Shown here in pieces: positions 1 to 12,833 of a DNA stretch of 64,000 nt. The notes beneath the pieces were generated by a model. It searched no databases. It had not been told where the DNA came from and was given only the letters and a program-made list of their open reading frames with translations. Where the stretch lies: NCBI GenBank assembly GCA_963930655.1, contig OZ005620.1, positions 14,513,001 through 14,577,000 on the forward strand, in the 5' to 3' direction. Made by a program: the position numbers and the translations under genes. How positions within the stretch are numbered: the first letter of the stretch is position 1; each line of letters opens with the position of its first letter. This stretch comes from Myrica gale (Eukaryota > Streptophyta > Magnoliopsida > Fagales > Myricaceae).

Positions 1-429
1 ACCTTCCTGGTTTTACATTCCAATTAGTTCATCTACCATTTTAGGTTTACCTTCCAATTACATGCATATCCAACTAGACTTACATGACCTCTCACATTTA
101 TGCTTTACTTCTTTCTGTGTTTTTTACTTAGTACTACTAATTTGATGGGCATCAACTAGGTTGTAGAAATTGAGTTCAAACTATGCAATTGGTTTGCAGT
201 TATGCTTTTTGCCATTCCAATTAGAGAAAAGAGTGGATAAATATTAGATTTTGGTTTGGATGATTGATTTTGGATTGGATTTTATTAGTTTGGATTAGAT
301 TATTGATTTTGTATTGGATTGTATTAGTAGATTGTATTATTAATTTTGGATCGGATTGTATTATTGTAGAGTATATATTTTCTATGTGCATAATATGTTA
401 AAAAATGGTTCAATATGAATGTAGGATTA
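1..429. other. AT-rich non-coding DNA with a degenerate short repeat
   Basis: No gene is visible. From about 246 to 365 the sequence repeats variants of a TTGGATTGGATT-TATTA motif several times, a degenerate tandem array. Nothing else is recognised. Confidence 0.5.
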
Positions 430-612
430 CCAGAAACCGCCACCGCTAAGGGCAGGTTTTTGCCCTTAACGGTGTAGGTGTAGGTGGCATTTTTTAAAAA
501 TCGGCATATTCGGTGTCGGTACCGGTTTTGGCCATGTAGATGACATTTTTTTAAAAACCGGCATATCCGGTGTCGGTGCCGGTTTTGGCCAAAACCAGCA
601 CCTACACCGGGG
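430..612. repeat. GC-rich repeat, possible non-autonomous DNA transposon fragment
   Basis: A GC-rich island in AT-rich surroundings, built from ACCGCCACCGCT- and GGTGTCGGTNCCGGTTTTGGCC-type words. Bases 485-540 and 541-590 are two adjacent copies of the same 50-56 bp unit with a few differences. A related GC-rich block occurs near 53792-53955. Such CCGG/GGTG-rich blocks are typical of small hAT-type MITEs in plants, but I could not fix terminal inverted repeats or a target duplication here, so the class is an inference. Confidence 0.4.
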
Positions 613-1959
613 TTGAACAGCCCTAAATGACAGCTACTTTTTCTTACCGTCTGTTCTGTTGTTTAATTCTAGGACTTTTAGCAGTCATATTTTTTACTGA
701 TTGCAAAAGGTTATTATTTGTAACGATTAAATGTTAGTTCTTATTGTTAAATTTTTAGGAATCAATTATTTCATTGCTAATGTATATATTGCAATGAAAA
801 ATAACTACTAACTCGAATTCACAACAAAAAGTATTATTAGCAACGAAATCTAAAATTTTGTTGCAAAAAGTTAATTATTGACAACCACATTTAACTTGTG
901 GCCAAAAACTTGGTTGCTATACCTATGAATATCAATTAATATTGTGCTGATGAGAAGAAGAATGAAACACAATTTACATAACATTTTAGATTAGTGAAAA
1001 CAGAAAAAGAACGGGAGGGTTGGTGAGAAGGATATAATAGAAGACGTCATAAAAGTGAAGAGCGTTTAATCTTTAAAAAAACAGAGAATTTGGCAAGTGG
1101 CAAATAGAAAAAAAATAAAAAAATAAAAGGAGAATATTTAAGATTATATAATAAGTGAAGGATTTATTATTATCTTTTTTACCTCTGAAAAGCCTACTTT
1201 AATTTCAAAAACACTTGGGGAACTCTCCTTGACGGACCAAAGTACTACTCTATGGCCGGCCACAACAATGGGCCTTTGGGCTCAAATAACTCCAAAACTA
1301 AGCTCAATCTCCTATGATTCAAGGTCCAAATGAAACTAACAAGGTCTTAGTGACCTCTCTCTTAATGACCGGCCCAGTAAGGCATAAACTCTCTCAAATG
1401 AATCCCACAACCTATAATTAGAAAATATAGCAACCAAGGAAAGTTATTAGAAGCCAATGCATAAAAATTAATGGTATAAATTACTACTAAAATAGTTAGA
1501 ACAAAAGAGTAGAACATCAAAGCTTAAATGGTCAAGATAGATGTAACATTACTAACACATCAAATCTAAAAATTTCTTTATAATAAATACTAAAAGAGAT
1601 AATTAATTACTAAGGGTATTACACAAATTAACCCTCGCCCACACACCTTTTTTTCTGGGATATCAAATACTTCCCACTTCAAAGAACTACATCCTCAGAA
1701 TTTATTAAGGCCGATAAAAAGTGCCTGGGGAATCCTCCTCGTCACTCTATAATTCTTTTGTAGGTCCTTCCTCATCAATTACATCTGGTATTTCGAAAGG
1801 TACTTCTTTAGATTCGGGAATCAATCACATTTGGTATTTTGAAGGATACTTCTTCAGATTGAACATAACCTCTCAACAAAGATACGTGAAAAATGATGTA
1901 CACTCCTAAGAGATTGGGTGGTAGGGTGACTTGATATACCACTAGACCCTATCCACTGA
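613..1959. other. Non-coding, probably retrotransposon-derived
   Basis: No conserved reading frame was found. The part from about 1200 to 1960 lies just downstream of a minus-strand Ty3/gypsy integrase relic and probably belongs to that element's 3' non-coding end, but no LTR border could be defined. Confidence 0.35.
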
Positions 1960-2830
1960 AGATCTTAAAATGATCTAATATATCTTGGGCTCAGCTTACC
2001 CTTTTTTCCAAACCTCATTACCATGAAGTACCCCCCAAGAAAACCTTATCTCCTACCTCAAATTATAACTTCATTCGATGGCTATCAGCATAACTATTCT
2101 CTCCGCTTTGAGCGGCTTTCAACCTTACTTGAATACATATGACTTTCTCTGATATTTTTTTTTAACTATTTTTGGTCCCGAAATTTGTCTTTCCCCTACC
2201 CAACTTTAATATAGCGGTGACCGACATCTTCTTCCATATAAAACTTTGTATGCTTCCATCTTGATGCTCACTTTAAAACTATTATTATATGCAAACTCTA
2301 CTAGGGATAAGTAGCATATCAAACTTCCCTTGAAATTAAGAATACAGGCCTTCAACATATCCTCCAAGGTCTTGATACTTCTTTTCATTTTACAGTCACT
2401 TGGCCTTATGCAAACATTTTTAAAAACTTCACAGTGAAGCTCAAATCTCGATTTGATACAATTGACAACAATACTCCATGCAGTCTAACTATCTTCTGCA
2501 TATAAAGCTTTGATATCTTCGTCATAGATCGAATACCTAACTTTGATTAGTATGAAGTGAATACGTTTCGTCAACCTATCTATCACTACCCAAACGACAT
2601 CTTGACCACTTAATGCTCGAGGCATGCATTACCGTGAAAAAATCCATAAAAATGTGCTTCCTCTTCCATTCTGGAGTTCGAAGCAGTTGCAATGGTCTAG
2701 CTAGCTAGCCTCTTGTGCTCGGTTTTGACTTGCTAATAAGTGAAACATTGTTCTACGAACTTCGCTATCTCTCCTTTTTTGTCGCATTCCACTTGGACTA
2801 CTCCCGCAAGTTGTACTCTATTTCATGCTT
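1960..2830 (-). pseudogene. Ty3/gypsy integrase relic
   Basis: Minus-strand translation across several frames resembles the C-terminal half of a Ty3/gypsy Pol polyprotein. The clearest stretch, 2206-2388, contains LEDMLKACILNF, LVEFAYNNSF and VLYGRRCRSPL, which correspond to the end of the integrase core of plant gypsy elements. Downstream (about 1990-2030) FGKKGKLSPRYI matches the segment that normally precedes the chromodomain region. Upstream to about 2800, short matches to the integrase core are separated by stop codons and frameshifts. The copy is dead. It ends next to the solo LTR at 2986. Confidence 0.75.
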
Positions 2831-2985
2831 GGAGCCTAAAATGTAGGATGAGCTAAACGTTACTTGCTTGTTGCTCTTTAAGGGATAAAATGTGAGTACA
2901 TGGTTGGGATTCAAACAAGATGTGGTCATGATCCCCATTTAGGCGATATCCCAAACACAATTATACTATACTTCAACTGGTGCTA

Positions 2986-5900
2986 TGTGACACCCCTCCC
3001 TTTTCACCATCTTTTAGGATATTATTGGAGGTATTTACTTATGATATTTGTGGTAGCCATTTTTACTCTTTTCCCTTTTAATTTTTCTTTGAGCTAAATT
3101 CATGCTTTTAGTGCATTAGTTATTACTCACAAATTTAATTATTTTGCTTGTTATTGAGGCATGTGATTATTTTATTTGATTTTTGACCTTCGATTAAATA
3201 ATAATATCTCCTAAAATATTTAATTACTTCCATTTCTTGTAGAAAAATGATAAAATTTGATTTGATTTCTTTTCTTCCTTATTTACAATGCATTATCTTA
3301 TGTTCATTTTTTTTTATTTTTTTCACCTCAAAGATCCTATAGCTTCCCTTATTTTATTATTGTGATACTTTTTGACCTAGATTATTTTTAATTTTATTAC
3401 ATTATTTATCTAGATTGGACTTTGGGGGCTTTGGGCTTGGAATTAGACCTAGAAATTTGCTTGGGTCGAACCTTAGAAGGCCTTGGAGGCCCACATAGCA
3501 ACCCAAACCCAGTCCACAACCACTTGGCCGGCCATATCTTGGTCATTATGGCACCAACACTCTTCCCATGCACTCACTACCCAATCAAAAAATGGCCTTA
3601 ACTTGTTAACTTTGTGTTAATGATTACAAGCCTTATAAAAATTAGTTACCCCTAGGAAATTAGGCAATGATGGCATTAGAAGGAGACAAAATGGCCGAGC
3701 TCCCTCTCCTTCTCACTCTTCTCATTGCCGTGAGTCTTAGAGAGAGAAAGGGGAAAGAGGAAGAGAGAGAAGGGAGAAGGAGGAAGAGAGAAATAAAAAG
3801 TGAGAAGGAGAGGGAGCTCGGCAAGCAGAAGAAAGAAGGAGAAAAGAGAAGAAAAAGCCAAGACTTTAGGTAAGGGGTGTTGTTTGAGTTGGGAAAAATC
3901 ATGTTGCTTGTGCATTTTTGTTGCTGATATGTTAGATCTTAGTCTAAACACGTTGGATCCTAGAAGAAGTTGATATGTTCAGTTTTTGACATAAGATAAT
4001 GTGTTATGAAAGATTGCACGTGGAAATATTGGTTTTTATTTGATTATTTGCAAAGATATGGTGCTATGTAGTGTAGTTCATGCACAAGATGTTTTTTGTT
4101 GTTGTGTCGGTAGACCACATCAGTGGCCTATTTGCATTTGGAGGAAGGGAAGGCCACGGTTGGCCATTGGATTGGATAAATGAGCTTTCATGTGTATTTT
4201 TATCTTCCATGATGCAATCTTACATGTATTATATTCAAGTTTATGCAATATTGGAAGTCTTGATGTTGGCTGAATGGCAAGTATGGCTATGAAATGGGAA
4301 ATAGGCAAGGCAAGGCCTTGATTGGGAGTTTATGAGCTCAAAGGTTGAGATTTGGTGTTTACATAGTGCAAAAATAACATGCAATGGGTGTTTATATATG
4401 TCTTGATGAAGTTATGTATTTATGTTTCCATCTCTGATTGTCAAATATGTGCTATGTTATCTTGTAAATATGTGCAAGGATGATAGTTCATTGGTTTATA
4501 GTGTTTAAAAGATCCATAACATGCAACAATTGTAGTTAAGCTTAAACATGAAAATAGGCCACAGTCGAAAATGACCCCAAGAATTAATTGAAATTTTCGT
4601 GTGAAACTTTTCAGATAGGTACATTAGGTATACATGATATCACCCTAAAACTTTCAGCAAAAAATGATGTAAGGAATGGTCAAAAATGCCCCTGGAACCC
4701 TCTAAAGGCAGTTTCAACATCTCTGATAAATGATGGGGTAAAATTGTAAACAAGTAATTTGAATACATGCCAATGTAGAGCATAAAAAATTTATGAGGGA
4801 ACCAAAATTTGAGTCCGATCCGAGTTGTTTACGGGGCCCAAAACACAAGGCCCGTTGAGGTTCTTAAATGGACTTTAGGCACAATACCACTAAATGGACT
4901 TATAAAATTTTATAGATAATAAGATTGACCCAATAGAGTCAAACAGAGCCCAAGAGGCCCAAATCGTACTCATTAATGGAGAATTATTAATTAATTTCTT
5001 GTATAATTAATGAGAAAATAAATTTTAATAAAAAGAAAAAGGGGGAATTAATTACAATTACTAGAAATTCATTGAAGGAATAAAGACATAAAAATAGCAC
5101 ATAAAAATCTCAGATAACCTAAAGAAATACTAAGAGATTATGGAATAGTCTAATAAAACCTTGAAGAAATAACACAAGTACAGATGTTGTTTAAGTACTA
5201 GAAACTATCCATTAATCTTTTCTTCAAGGATTTAATATATTGGATGCTTGAACTTTATTTCGCTAATGTTTGAGCATTCATATGCATTCACATCCTAAGA
5301 GAGAAAACAAGTGAGAGAAAACCCAACCTACAAGGTGATTCCCGAGAAAGGGTGACGGTACCAGGTACGTAGGGGGAGTGCAACCCTCCATTACATGGAG
5401 TGGGCGGGCTCCCAACAGGGCATTTATGCCAATTGAGTCCTAATGCAGGTGGCACAGGACAAGTCTCACGATAAGAGGAGGGACGCACAACCCGACTTCA
5501 GGGGTGAACAGAGCAGCCACAGAGAATGCCTCAAAACCGAAGCAAAGAGTGCATAGCATGGATAATCATAATCAGCGCACTTTCTTGTTCATTTTATTCA
5601 TTGTATCTGCTTAGTGCATCCATGTTTATATATGTTCATAACTGTTGATATATGTGTGCATAGCATGCTCCCTCCCTGACCTTACTGAGTCTGTACGACT
5701 TGCCCCTCTCTTTTGTTCCATGGTTGTATATAAATTTGTAATTACAAGAAGATGAACTTTTTGAGAGCGAGCAGATACTTGATTGGACCTGTATGTGGTT
5801 GTGTTGAAGATCTGAGCTTGGGTCTCGTATAACTTCGAGATATTGGTGGAGCACGAGCCCCACTGGTATCTGAAAGACCTACCGCTATCCAAGATCGAGG

Positions 5901-6380
5901 ATTTTGGCTTGGTGGATGTTCCACCCAAGCCTATCATTCCTTACCCATCTCCCCCAGCCCCGCCGACGGAGTGCAATAGGAGTACGCCGGACGATGGCGT
6001 GATTGACATCATCTCCGAGACCAAGGATGAGGATGAGGATTAGGGTCTAGGGGTATCTAGCCGTCTTTAGTTCTTTTCTTTTATCTTGATGTAGATGTTT
6101 AAAACTTGTATTTTGTCTTTCGAAACACGGTTAAATAAGCTATGTGAGCCTTAGCAAGCTCACACTTTTGTATTTATAGGCCTAATTTTTGTAGTCCTCG
6201 AGAAAGACATATTTCGAAACCATGTAAGTACCATTTTTACTTACAAGGTTTCTACTAAGCAAATTCAAGGGCACATGAGTGAACCCTAATAGGAGGATGA
6301 ATCTTGTTATAATCTCCGCTTGTGTGCATACGATTACTATACGTGAGGTCAGGGGTGAGTACAAAGCACGGAGTGTGGCA
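2986..6380 (+). mobile_element. Solo LTR of a Ty3/gypsy-like retrotransposon (3.4 kb)
   Basis: The block starts TGTGACACCCCT and ends CGGAGTGTGGCA, imperfect inverted termini of the TG..CA type usual for LTRs. It is flanked by TGCTA (2981-2985) and TGCTC (6381-6385), a 5-bp target duplication with one change. No pol genes lie inside, and only one LTR is present, so it is best read as a solo LTR. Its inner order (purine-rich tract about 0.75 kb in, a CGCACAACCC..TCAGGGGT motif and a TTACTGAGTC motif near the 3' side) parallels the LTR at 23881-27085. Orientation is inferred from that similarity. Confidence 0.65.
3727..3870. repeat. Purine-rich GA tract within the solo LTR
   Basis: About 140 bases of nearly pure A/G on the plus strand (GAGAGAAAGG, GGAAGAGAGA and similar). 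The open frames over it on both strands are low-complexity artefacts. Confidence 0.7.
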
Positions 6381-9300
6381 TGCTCCATAATGTTGCCCCG
6401 CTCTCTCTGAGTTTATAAAGTGGCTGATCAGCTTTTGATTGATTTTTTTTTTGTTATAAATAAAAATTTGTTTAGTTCATAATTTTAAGGTTGCAGGTAG
6501 ATGACTCGATCCTTCATCTATAGTTTAGATTCTCATCTAGGTGTTGATCAAGTATTTCTATACCATTCTATTTTTTCCGAATTTGCGAGATTAGCAACCT
6601 TTTGGTACTTAGATTGGAAAAATTGAAGTTCACGTTGCATCATCTTGTCTGCCTCCTCTAACTATAAAAGGTGGCCTAAAAGCTTATCAAAAAATGAGGG
6701 AGTTACCCAAAAAAAACTTTCTTTAATCAAATAGGCCGCACAATCAATTGTCTACTTGGCACTTGGTCAAGAGACAAAACGAGTAAAACCATACTTTATG
6801 TGCAATTTGCCCCATTAAAGACTCGTGCCCTACACCAAGCGTCTAGCTGTAACATTAAAACCCAAACAGTAGAATATTTTTGTGGTAGATTTGCATTGTA
6901 TAAGGCTAGAAGTTGAAAAAAAAAGGCTGTTTTATAAAGTTTCACTCATGTACGTGTACCACATATTGGGTTTATCAAGATAAAGGTTGGACCGATTCAC
7001 TGGGCCTCGGAGATGGTCACCAATTACACTCTTTATTTAGTTATTTGTATGATCCTGGATCGACTCGGTTCGACGAGATTAATCTATACACTTAAGTGGA
7101 ACAAATATCATTTGTAAATTTAATTTTTTCCCCATTAGGAAAATGAGATTCCTTATATTTATATAAGTAATAATCCATAGCAATGCCTAGTCAATGGAAT
7201 GGGACATATTGTCATTTATAGAAAATCTATCCATAATTCCTATTAAAGTGCGAATAAGAGTGGATACAGCCAGCTTGCTCATGAATGAGACTCCTTTTTA
7301 TGGCCCCCCATCTCTGTATAAACCCTCCCTTCCTCCAATTTTATATATGTTCTTAGATAGATAATGAATGGACCCAACATTGCCACTCCCCTAGATTTTC
7401 TTTTTATCTTGCGTAACCAGAAAAATAATTTAAACCCAAATTTTGTGCACTAGCTCAACTAAGAAATGTAGTGACAGGACTATAAGTGAAAGGAGAAACT
7501 CCGGACACTCGAATTGGTCGAACTCATGCCCACAAACTAAATACTGTTTGCCTAAGAGTGAAAGTACGTGGTTCCAACCATTGAGGTATTACCTTTAAGA
7601 GCAGAGCTATTGTACAAAACTTTCTACGAGGATTTCATTAGGGCCATGATGGACCAAAGAAAAAAAAGTTACTGGTCCATAATTCGTGGGTCCGAGACTC
7701 CGACCACGCCACAATTGGGTTGAGAATTTTCGACAACCAAACTTCATGCACTCCTGTAGTACTGGTGATAGTAGTACCAAAAGTAAGTTCCCCCCGTTTT
7801 ATTTTGTCCAGAGCGAAAGCTCATTCTTTGTCACGTCACCTTCAGCGCTTAAGATCATGTTCGCTTCACTGCTGCAAGTATGTGCAACTTTCAGAAAGGA
7901 GGGAGAAAAGTTTTTTTAAAAAAATATAAAAATAAAGGAATGCAAGCGTTTTGAGTACAAATATCTCATCTTGGTTCTTCTTAGAGATCATTTCATGAGT
8001 CACTTTCAAAATTTAAAACCATACATGCGTCCAATCCCGTTCCTTCACATTCTATCCATCCACATAGAATTCCATTTCGTGTTGATGTTTGCCCACTTAC
8101 CTCAACCAAACAGCAGGAATGATTATAATAGTAGTTGGCTAGCTAGTAGTAGTAGTATGGACAAGCAACTATTGCAGACACGTTTAGATAAAGTTTCCAC
8201 TAATGAGATCAAGAAAAAAAAAATGAGAGAGAGAGATATCAGAGCAAAAGGCAATGCCATCACCTATGCCCAAATATGAAAGGAGGTGGGTGGTTTGCAA
8301 CCACAATCTCCAAGAGCACATTAATGGGATGAGAGAGAAGACTTGATGGGACTTATAGCATGCACATGGAGCGCGCTGATTGTGGCAGTGGGAGAAGCTG
8401 ATGTTTACTCTTCCTTTCCATCCATCTGTAAATCCGAGAGAAAGGATAGCCAGCTGCTACAGTTGCTCCTCCTTTTACTCTTGCCAGCTTTCTTTAATTC
8501 CCTCTTTTCCGCTGGTTCGTCCATAGTGGGAGGCTGTTTTCTGGATTCAAAAACGCATTGCATTATATCATGTCTCAATCTTTTGCGTTACTCCACCCTA
8601 TCACACGGAATCCATCCTCGAAGACTCATGGCAGGAATCCAACATAAAGTAAATTCCACTGTGTACGATATGATTTCTTGGAGAATCGTTTCTGCCGGCC
8701 TCTAGTCCTTTCTTTTGGGACGTTGTGGGTACTTTTCTTGACCCCCATGTCTCTTTACAAATAAATTTCTTACGTACCCATCACAACATTGACAGTACAT
8801 TCAGGGTCTGTTGTTCTCGATCTTTCATCTTTAAAAGGAGTGTATAATAAAAAAAATTCCCAATTAGCTCTGATTTCCAATTCTCTCCTCAAATAAGACA
8901 GCCATTACTCTCTTATACTATACATAGCGTCATAGCGTACGTCTTTTCAATCACAATAGACAAGACTAGACAAAACCCTAAATTATTTCAATGAAGTAAG
9001 GTAGGCTTCATGATAGTTCCTTCTAACTTATGATTCACATTATTAATTAATTAACACATGGTAGTTTACGGTCTTTTTAGTCCAAACATTAACGTGCCAT
9101 CTAGCAAGGTCCCTAGGTTTTTACTTATATTTTTCTTAAAGTTATTTGTATACTACTTGTTGCTTATCAAGATTTTTTAAAAAAAAAATTGAAGAAAAAG
9201 CTTTTGATATGGCTGTGCGAGAGTCCGCATCGAATCGACATCATGTAGAGAAGAAAACAAAAGGAAGAAACCAAATCAATTCAAAGATGAGAAACTAGAA

Positions 9301-10626
9301 CTAACATGATGAGTAACCCCCATCACAAGGTAAGAAAGTTGGATTCCCATCATGCCCCCATGCCTCTTAATTGGATCCATATTCTTCTATGCTTGTACTG
9401 CCCATTACTTTGGCAGCTGCCCCACACCCAACTGAAAAAAATGGAATATGGTTGAAATCACCGAAGTGGACAACTTATGCGACACAACTTTCCTCCCCCT
9501 CCTCCTTTACACCTTGAACCGGAAAGTTCATGAGCACAAAGCATGGGGGTAGATACTTGGGGTCTTGGGGCCTTTAGGTTCTCAAGAAAAAAAATGCCCT
9601 TCGGGTCAAGTGTCATTGTCCTCTACGTCGGCTTTTTGTTGGCCTAGGTGCGTGCTGTGTACGTGACAATGAATTGCAGCATGCTCTTAACCTGTTAAAT
9701 ACGATTAAATATCCAACAAAAAACGAAGGCACATTATTGGGTATAAAAAGAAGAAGCTGGCTGCTGCTGCTAGAGAGAGAGAGGAGAGATATGACCCACA
9801 TGAAATGGATGTGTGATTCCATAGGGGAGGGGGCCAAAAGCTATGAATCAGGTTTAGTTTAATCACACATCTCTTTCTTGGGAGGGAGACATGGGTTTGT
9901 GTGAGTGTTGGGTGTTGCCTTTTACTTTGGCATTATCCAAATGTGTCTTTTCTATTCTCTTAAAGAACGTGTGTGTCTACATTGATGAATTGGGTCCGGC
10001 CATTTGAAAAAAGCTAGCTGAGGTTTGGTATCCCGAATGTGCAATGCACCACTCAACCAAAACACTCCTCTGTGATTTGCTCCATTCGACAAATTAAATT
10101 ATTACTTGAAAGTCCCCCCTCTCCGTCGCCCTCCCTTTGACAATCCAAATTAACTCCAAAGATACCCCATTATTTAATCCCTTTTTATATTGGAATAAAA
10201 TATGGGTAAGAAAAGTTACAAATGGCACATCCCGCCTGTCGAATAATTTCGATAATGCTTAAAATTGAGCCCACCAATATCATGAGTCCCCCCACTAATC
10301 GATCCGTGATGCTTGATCGGTGTAATCCACAACCCACTCTCCCAACTACAACTGCAATTTTGCTTCTTTTAATCATCATGAATTTGTAATGCTTCCCTCT
10401 TTTTGGTTTATGTTAGGCCGTGATTTGGGATCTTTTTTTTTTCTTCTTTATTCTTATTCTCCTTTTGTAATCATTATTTTTATCGGTTGATAAGAAAGTT
10501 TTAGAGCTTAATTTGCTCTGACAATTAATTAATTCTTTGGAAACACGTAGTTCTCAAGTCTCGATCGCCTGAAGCAGATACTTATTGGTCCTACTCTTAC
10601 ATTGGCCCCACTTGGCTAACGCATGG
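6381..10626. other. Intergenic DNA, no gene recognised
   Basis: About 4.2 kb with A/T homopolymer runs and short purine stretches. Open frames here are short (the longest, 8343-8705, is discussed among rejected items) and show no family motif. No RNA gene or complete transposon border was recognised. Confidence 0.45.
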
Positions 10627-10634
10627 CTCTTGAA

Positions 10635-11059
10635 TCAGGGGTGTCCAAAAAACCGGCCTGCCCGGACCGGACCGGCCAAACCGGCCCGGACCGGACCGGT
10701 TTTGACCCAAACCGGTTGACTAAATCAACCGGGTTGACCGGACTGGTAAACCGGTGTATTCCGGTCCGGTTCCGGGTTACCCTCATGAAAACCCGGGACC
10801 GGACCGGAGTATACCTCTCCAAACCGGCCCAAACCGGAAATTGGCCCAAAATGGCAAGGCCCAACCCAAAAATCGGCCCAAAATGGCATGACCCAACCCA
10901 AAACCGGCCCAAAATGGTATGACCCAACCCAAAACCGGCCCAAACCGACCCAGACCGGACCGGACCGGTCCGGTCATATAACCGGTCCGGTCTATATACT
11001 TTGAAAAAGTTCCGGTTTGGCCGGCCAAACCGGACCGGACCGGCTGTTGGACACCCCTA
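10635..11059. mobile_element. hAT-type MITE with CCGG-rich core (425 bp)
   Basis: Ends are TCAGGGGTGTCC on the left and GGACACCCCTA on the right, which are inverted repeats of each other apart from one base near the tip. The flanks CTCTTGAA (10627-10634) and CTCTTGAT (11060-11067) form an 8-bp target duplication with one change, the length used by hAT transposases. The interior is dense in ACCGGTCC, GGACCGG and GGCCCAAAATGG words and can fold back on itself. It has no transposase, so it depends on an autonomous partner elsewhere. Confidence 0.75.
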
Positions 11060-11664
11060 CTCTTGATGATGAAATGAGAGTAGTACATGATAACTATTTT
11101 ATGTACAATATCATGCAAAGCAGCTGTTTGACAAAATGCTTTTGAGTTCATGCAGCTTTAATTAAGCACAAACAACCCTAAAGGTTGAAGCAACTGAGGG
11201 AGAGTTATCTCATTTTGTCCCAATTTTCAAACAATAATATTCCTTGACATCTCAATCACTTTTAATTATATTAATCTTTAATAATTACGTACCCTCCTCC
11301 ACTTTCATTAGCCAAAAGTTTTTCTAAAGGGGTTAAAGAAGAACTTCTTGTTCGCCACAATAGTAATTCCTTGTCAAATAAATAAAAGAATATATAATTA
11401 ATTCGCTGTCAATGTGAGGTCCTGCATGCTAGCTAGCTCCATCGAGTGATGGGCATCTGACGTTGTGCGATTTGGACGTCCTAAATATATTTCTTGATAA
11501 CGTACGTCCCAGCTGGATGCAAGGTACGAATGCATTCGCCCGCCCCACGCCAAAAAAAGAAAAGAAAAAATCCAAACCGGCATTTTTCGGATAGGAATGC
11601 GCCGCAACATGAACAAGGTTAGGAGAGCGATCTAGCCAGCTAGGCTAACTCTTCCTTCTTGTTC

Positions 11665-11742
11665 GATATGAAGGAGACAAACAAATGCTCCAGGAGCCTC
11701 AGTGGTTTTGCTTAAAAAAAAAAAGATATGGAGGAGACAAAC
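11665..11742 (+). repeat. 42-bp A-tailed insert between 18-bp direct repeats
   Basis: GATATGAAGGAGACAAAC at 11665-11682 recurs with one change at 11725-11742. Between them is 42 bp that ends in an A11 run and contains GCCTCAGTGGTTTTGC, a little like the A-box half of a tRNA-derived SINE. Direct repeats of this length around an A-tailed insert are what LINE-driven retroposition leaves. Confidence 0.5.
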
Positions 11743-11931
11743 TTTCTTAGCCAAAAAAAAAATTTTGAAGGAGACAAAAAGTGGGGGGACATCACGGGAA
11801 ATTAACAGTAGACTTCTTTTAGAAAAAATTGCCTAAATGTTTGGTTTGGTTTCTTTATGTTATAAATTAGTTATTATAGTTTAACTTCAACAATTTAATT
11901 AGTTATTAATATGATACATGAGGGTCTCTCA

Positions 11932-11958
11932 ATATATATATATATATATGCGCGCGCG
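11932..11958. repeat. (AT)n-(GC)n alternating purine-pyrimidine tract
   Basis: An uninterrupted AT run passes directly into GCGCGCGC. Every step alternates purine and pyrimidine, a composition prone to cruciform or Z-form DNA. Confidence 0.7.
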
Positions 11959-12501
11959 ATTCTCTTGACCAAATATGTTGATATATCAATTTTGTCAAAA
12001 TATTTAAAAATAAATATGCCAGCGTATTTTATTAAAATATTAATGGAAGTATGGATGAAGGAATCTGTGTATCTTTGTGTATCTTATTGTTAACCACATG
12101 AGCCAAATCATTAAAATTCGAATCATAAAAATTAATTTTGTGACAGTGAAACCAGTAATTTTACCTCAGCTTTTAATCAATCATGAAAGAATATAAACAG
12201 CTAGAGTATTGTAGCGTACTGAGTGGGTGGGTTGATGATGGACGTACATCATGAAAGTTGATTTTAACAAAGATGAGGAGAGGGCAGGTAGTGAAGTCCA
12301 CCTTTAATTAGGCTGTAGTTGGGACTAATTAAGGATGATTAGAGAATTAATGCTCTTCTACGTATATATATAATTTATATGTTGGAGGAGTTAACTTGAT
12401 TTGTATATTCTCGATCTTGCTCATTAAAAAAGCTTTGTTTTACGAGATATCGACCCAAGATTTTGTTCATATTCAGCTTCTTCCTTTTACTAACCCAAAG
12501 G

Positions 12502-12525
12502 AAAATAAATAAATAAATAAATAAA
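12502..12525. repeat. (AAAT)n microsatellite
   Basis: Six tandem AAAT units. Confidence 0.85.
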
Positions 12526-12644
12526 GCAAATTACTTCCCACCGACCCCTCCCCAATTATTTCCATGAGTCGTGACTAATTAGTGACAATTAAAAATAAGC
12601 AACATGTTTTAATGCTATTATATAGCTTAAGAAAAAAAAAGACT

Positions 12645-12833
12645 GAGGCTGTTCGGTTGGAGTGTTTTTTGAGAATTTTTTATGTTTTGAAAATTTTTAG
12701 GTGATGTTAACTTTATTGGTATGCGTGTTTTAGTTATTTTTATGTAGCGTTAAGAATGATGTTTGGTTCTAGAATATTTTGTATTCTGAGAATTTAAAAA
12801 AATTCTGAGTATTTTATTACGCCGAACAGCCTC
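12645..12833. mobile_element. Small MITE (189 bp) with 12-bp inverted ends
   Basis: GAGGCTGTTCGG at 12645-12656 is repeated as its exact reverse complement CCGAACAGCCTC at 12822-12833. The interior is AT-rich and non-coding. The size and ends fit a MITE; the superfamily is unsettled because no clear target duplication could be read in the A-rich flanks. Confidence 0.6.

Larger units (their letters stand above)
11068..12644. other. Intergenic DNA with small repeats
   Basis: No gene recognised. It holds the small A-tailed insert at 11665-11742, the alternating tract at 11932-11958 and an (AAAT)n run at 12502-12525. Confidence 0.45.

Noticed and set aside
3660-3951. Overlapping frames on both strands rich in Glu/Lys or Ser/Leu
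   Set aside because: Low-complexity translation of the GA tract in the solo LTR.
5843-6043. 66-residue frame ending DEDED
   Set aside because: Lies inside a solo LTR. A similar acidic-tailed frame at 48712-48906 is noted, but neither has coding support.
8343-8705. 120-residue plus-strand open frame
   Set aside because: No domain, no clear start context and low-complexity leucine runs; no supporting exon structure. Treated as chance.
10616-11151. Open frames on both strands, Pro/Gly/Arg-rich
   Set aside because: Translations of the CCGG-rich MITE.
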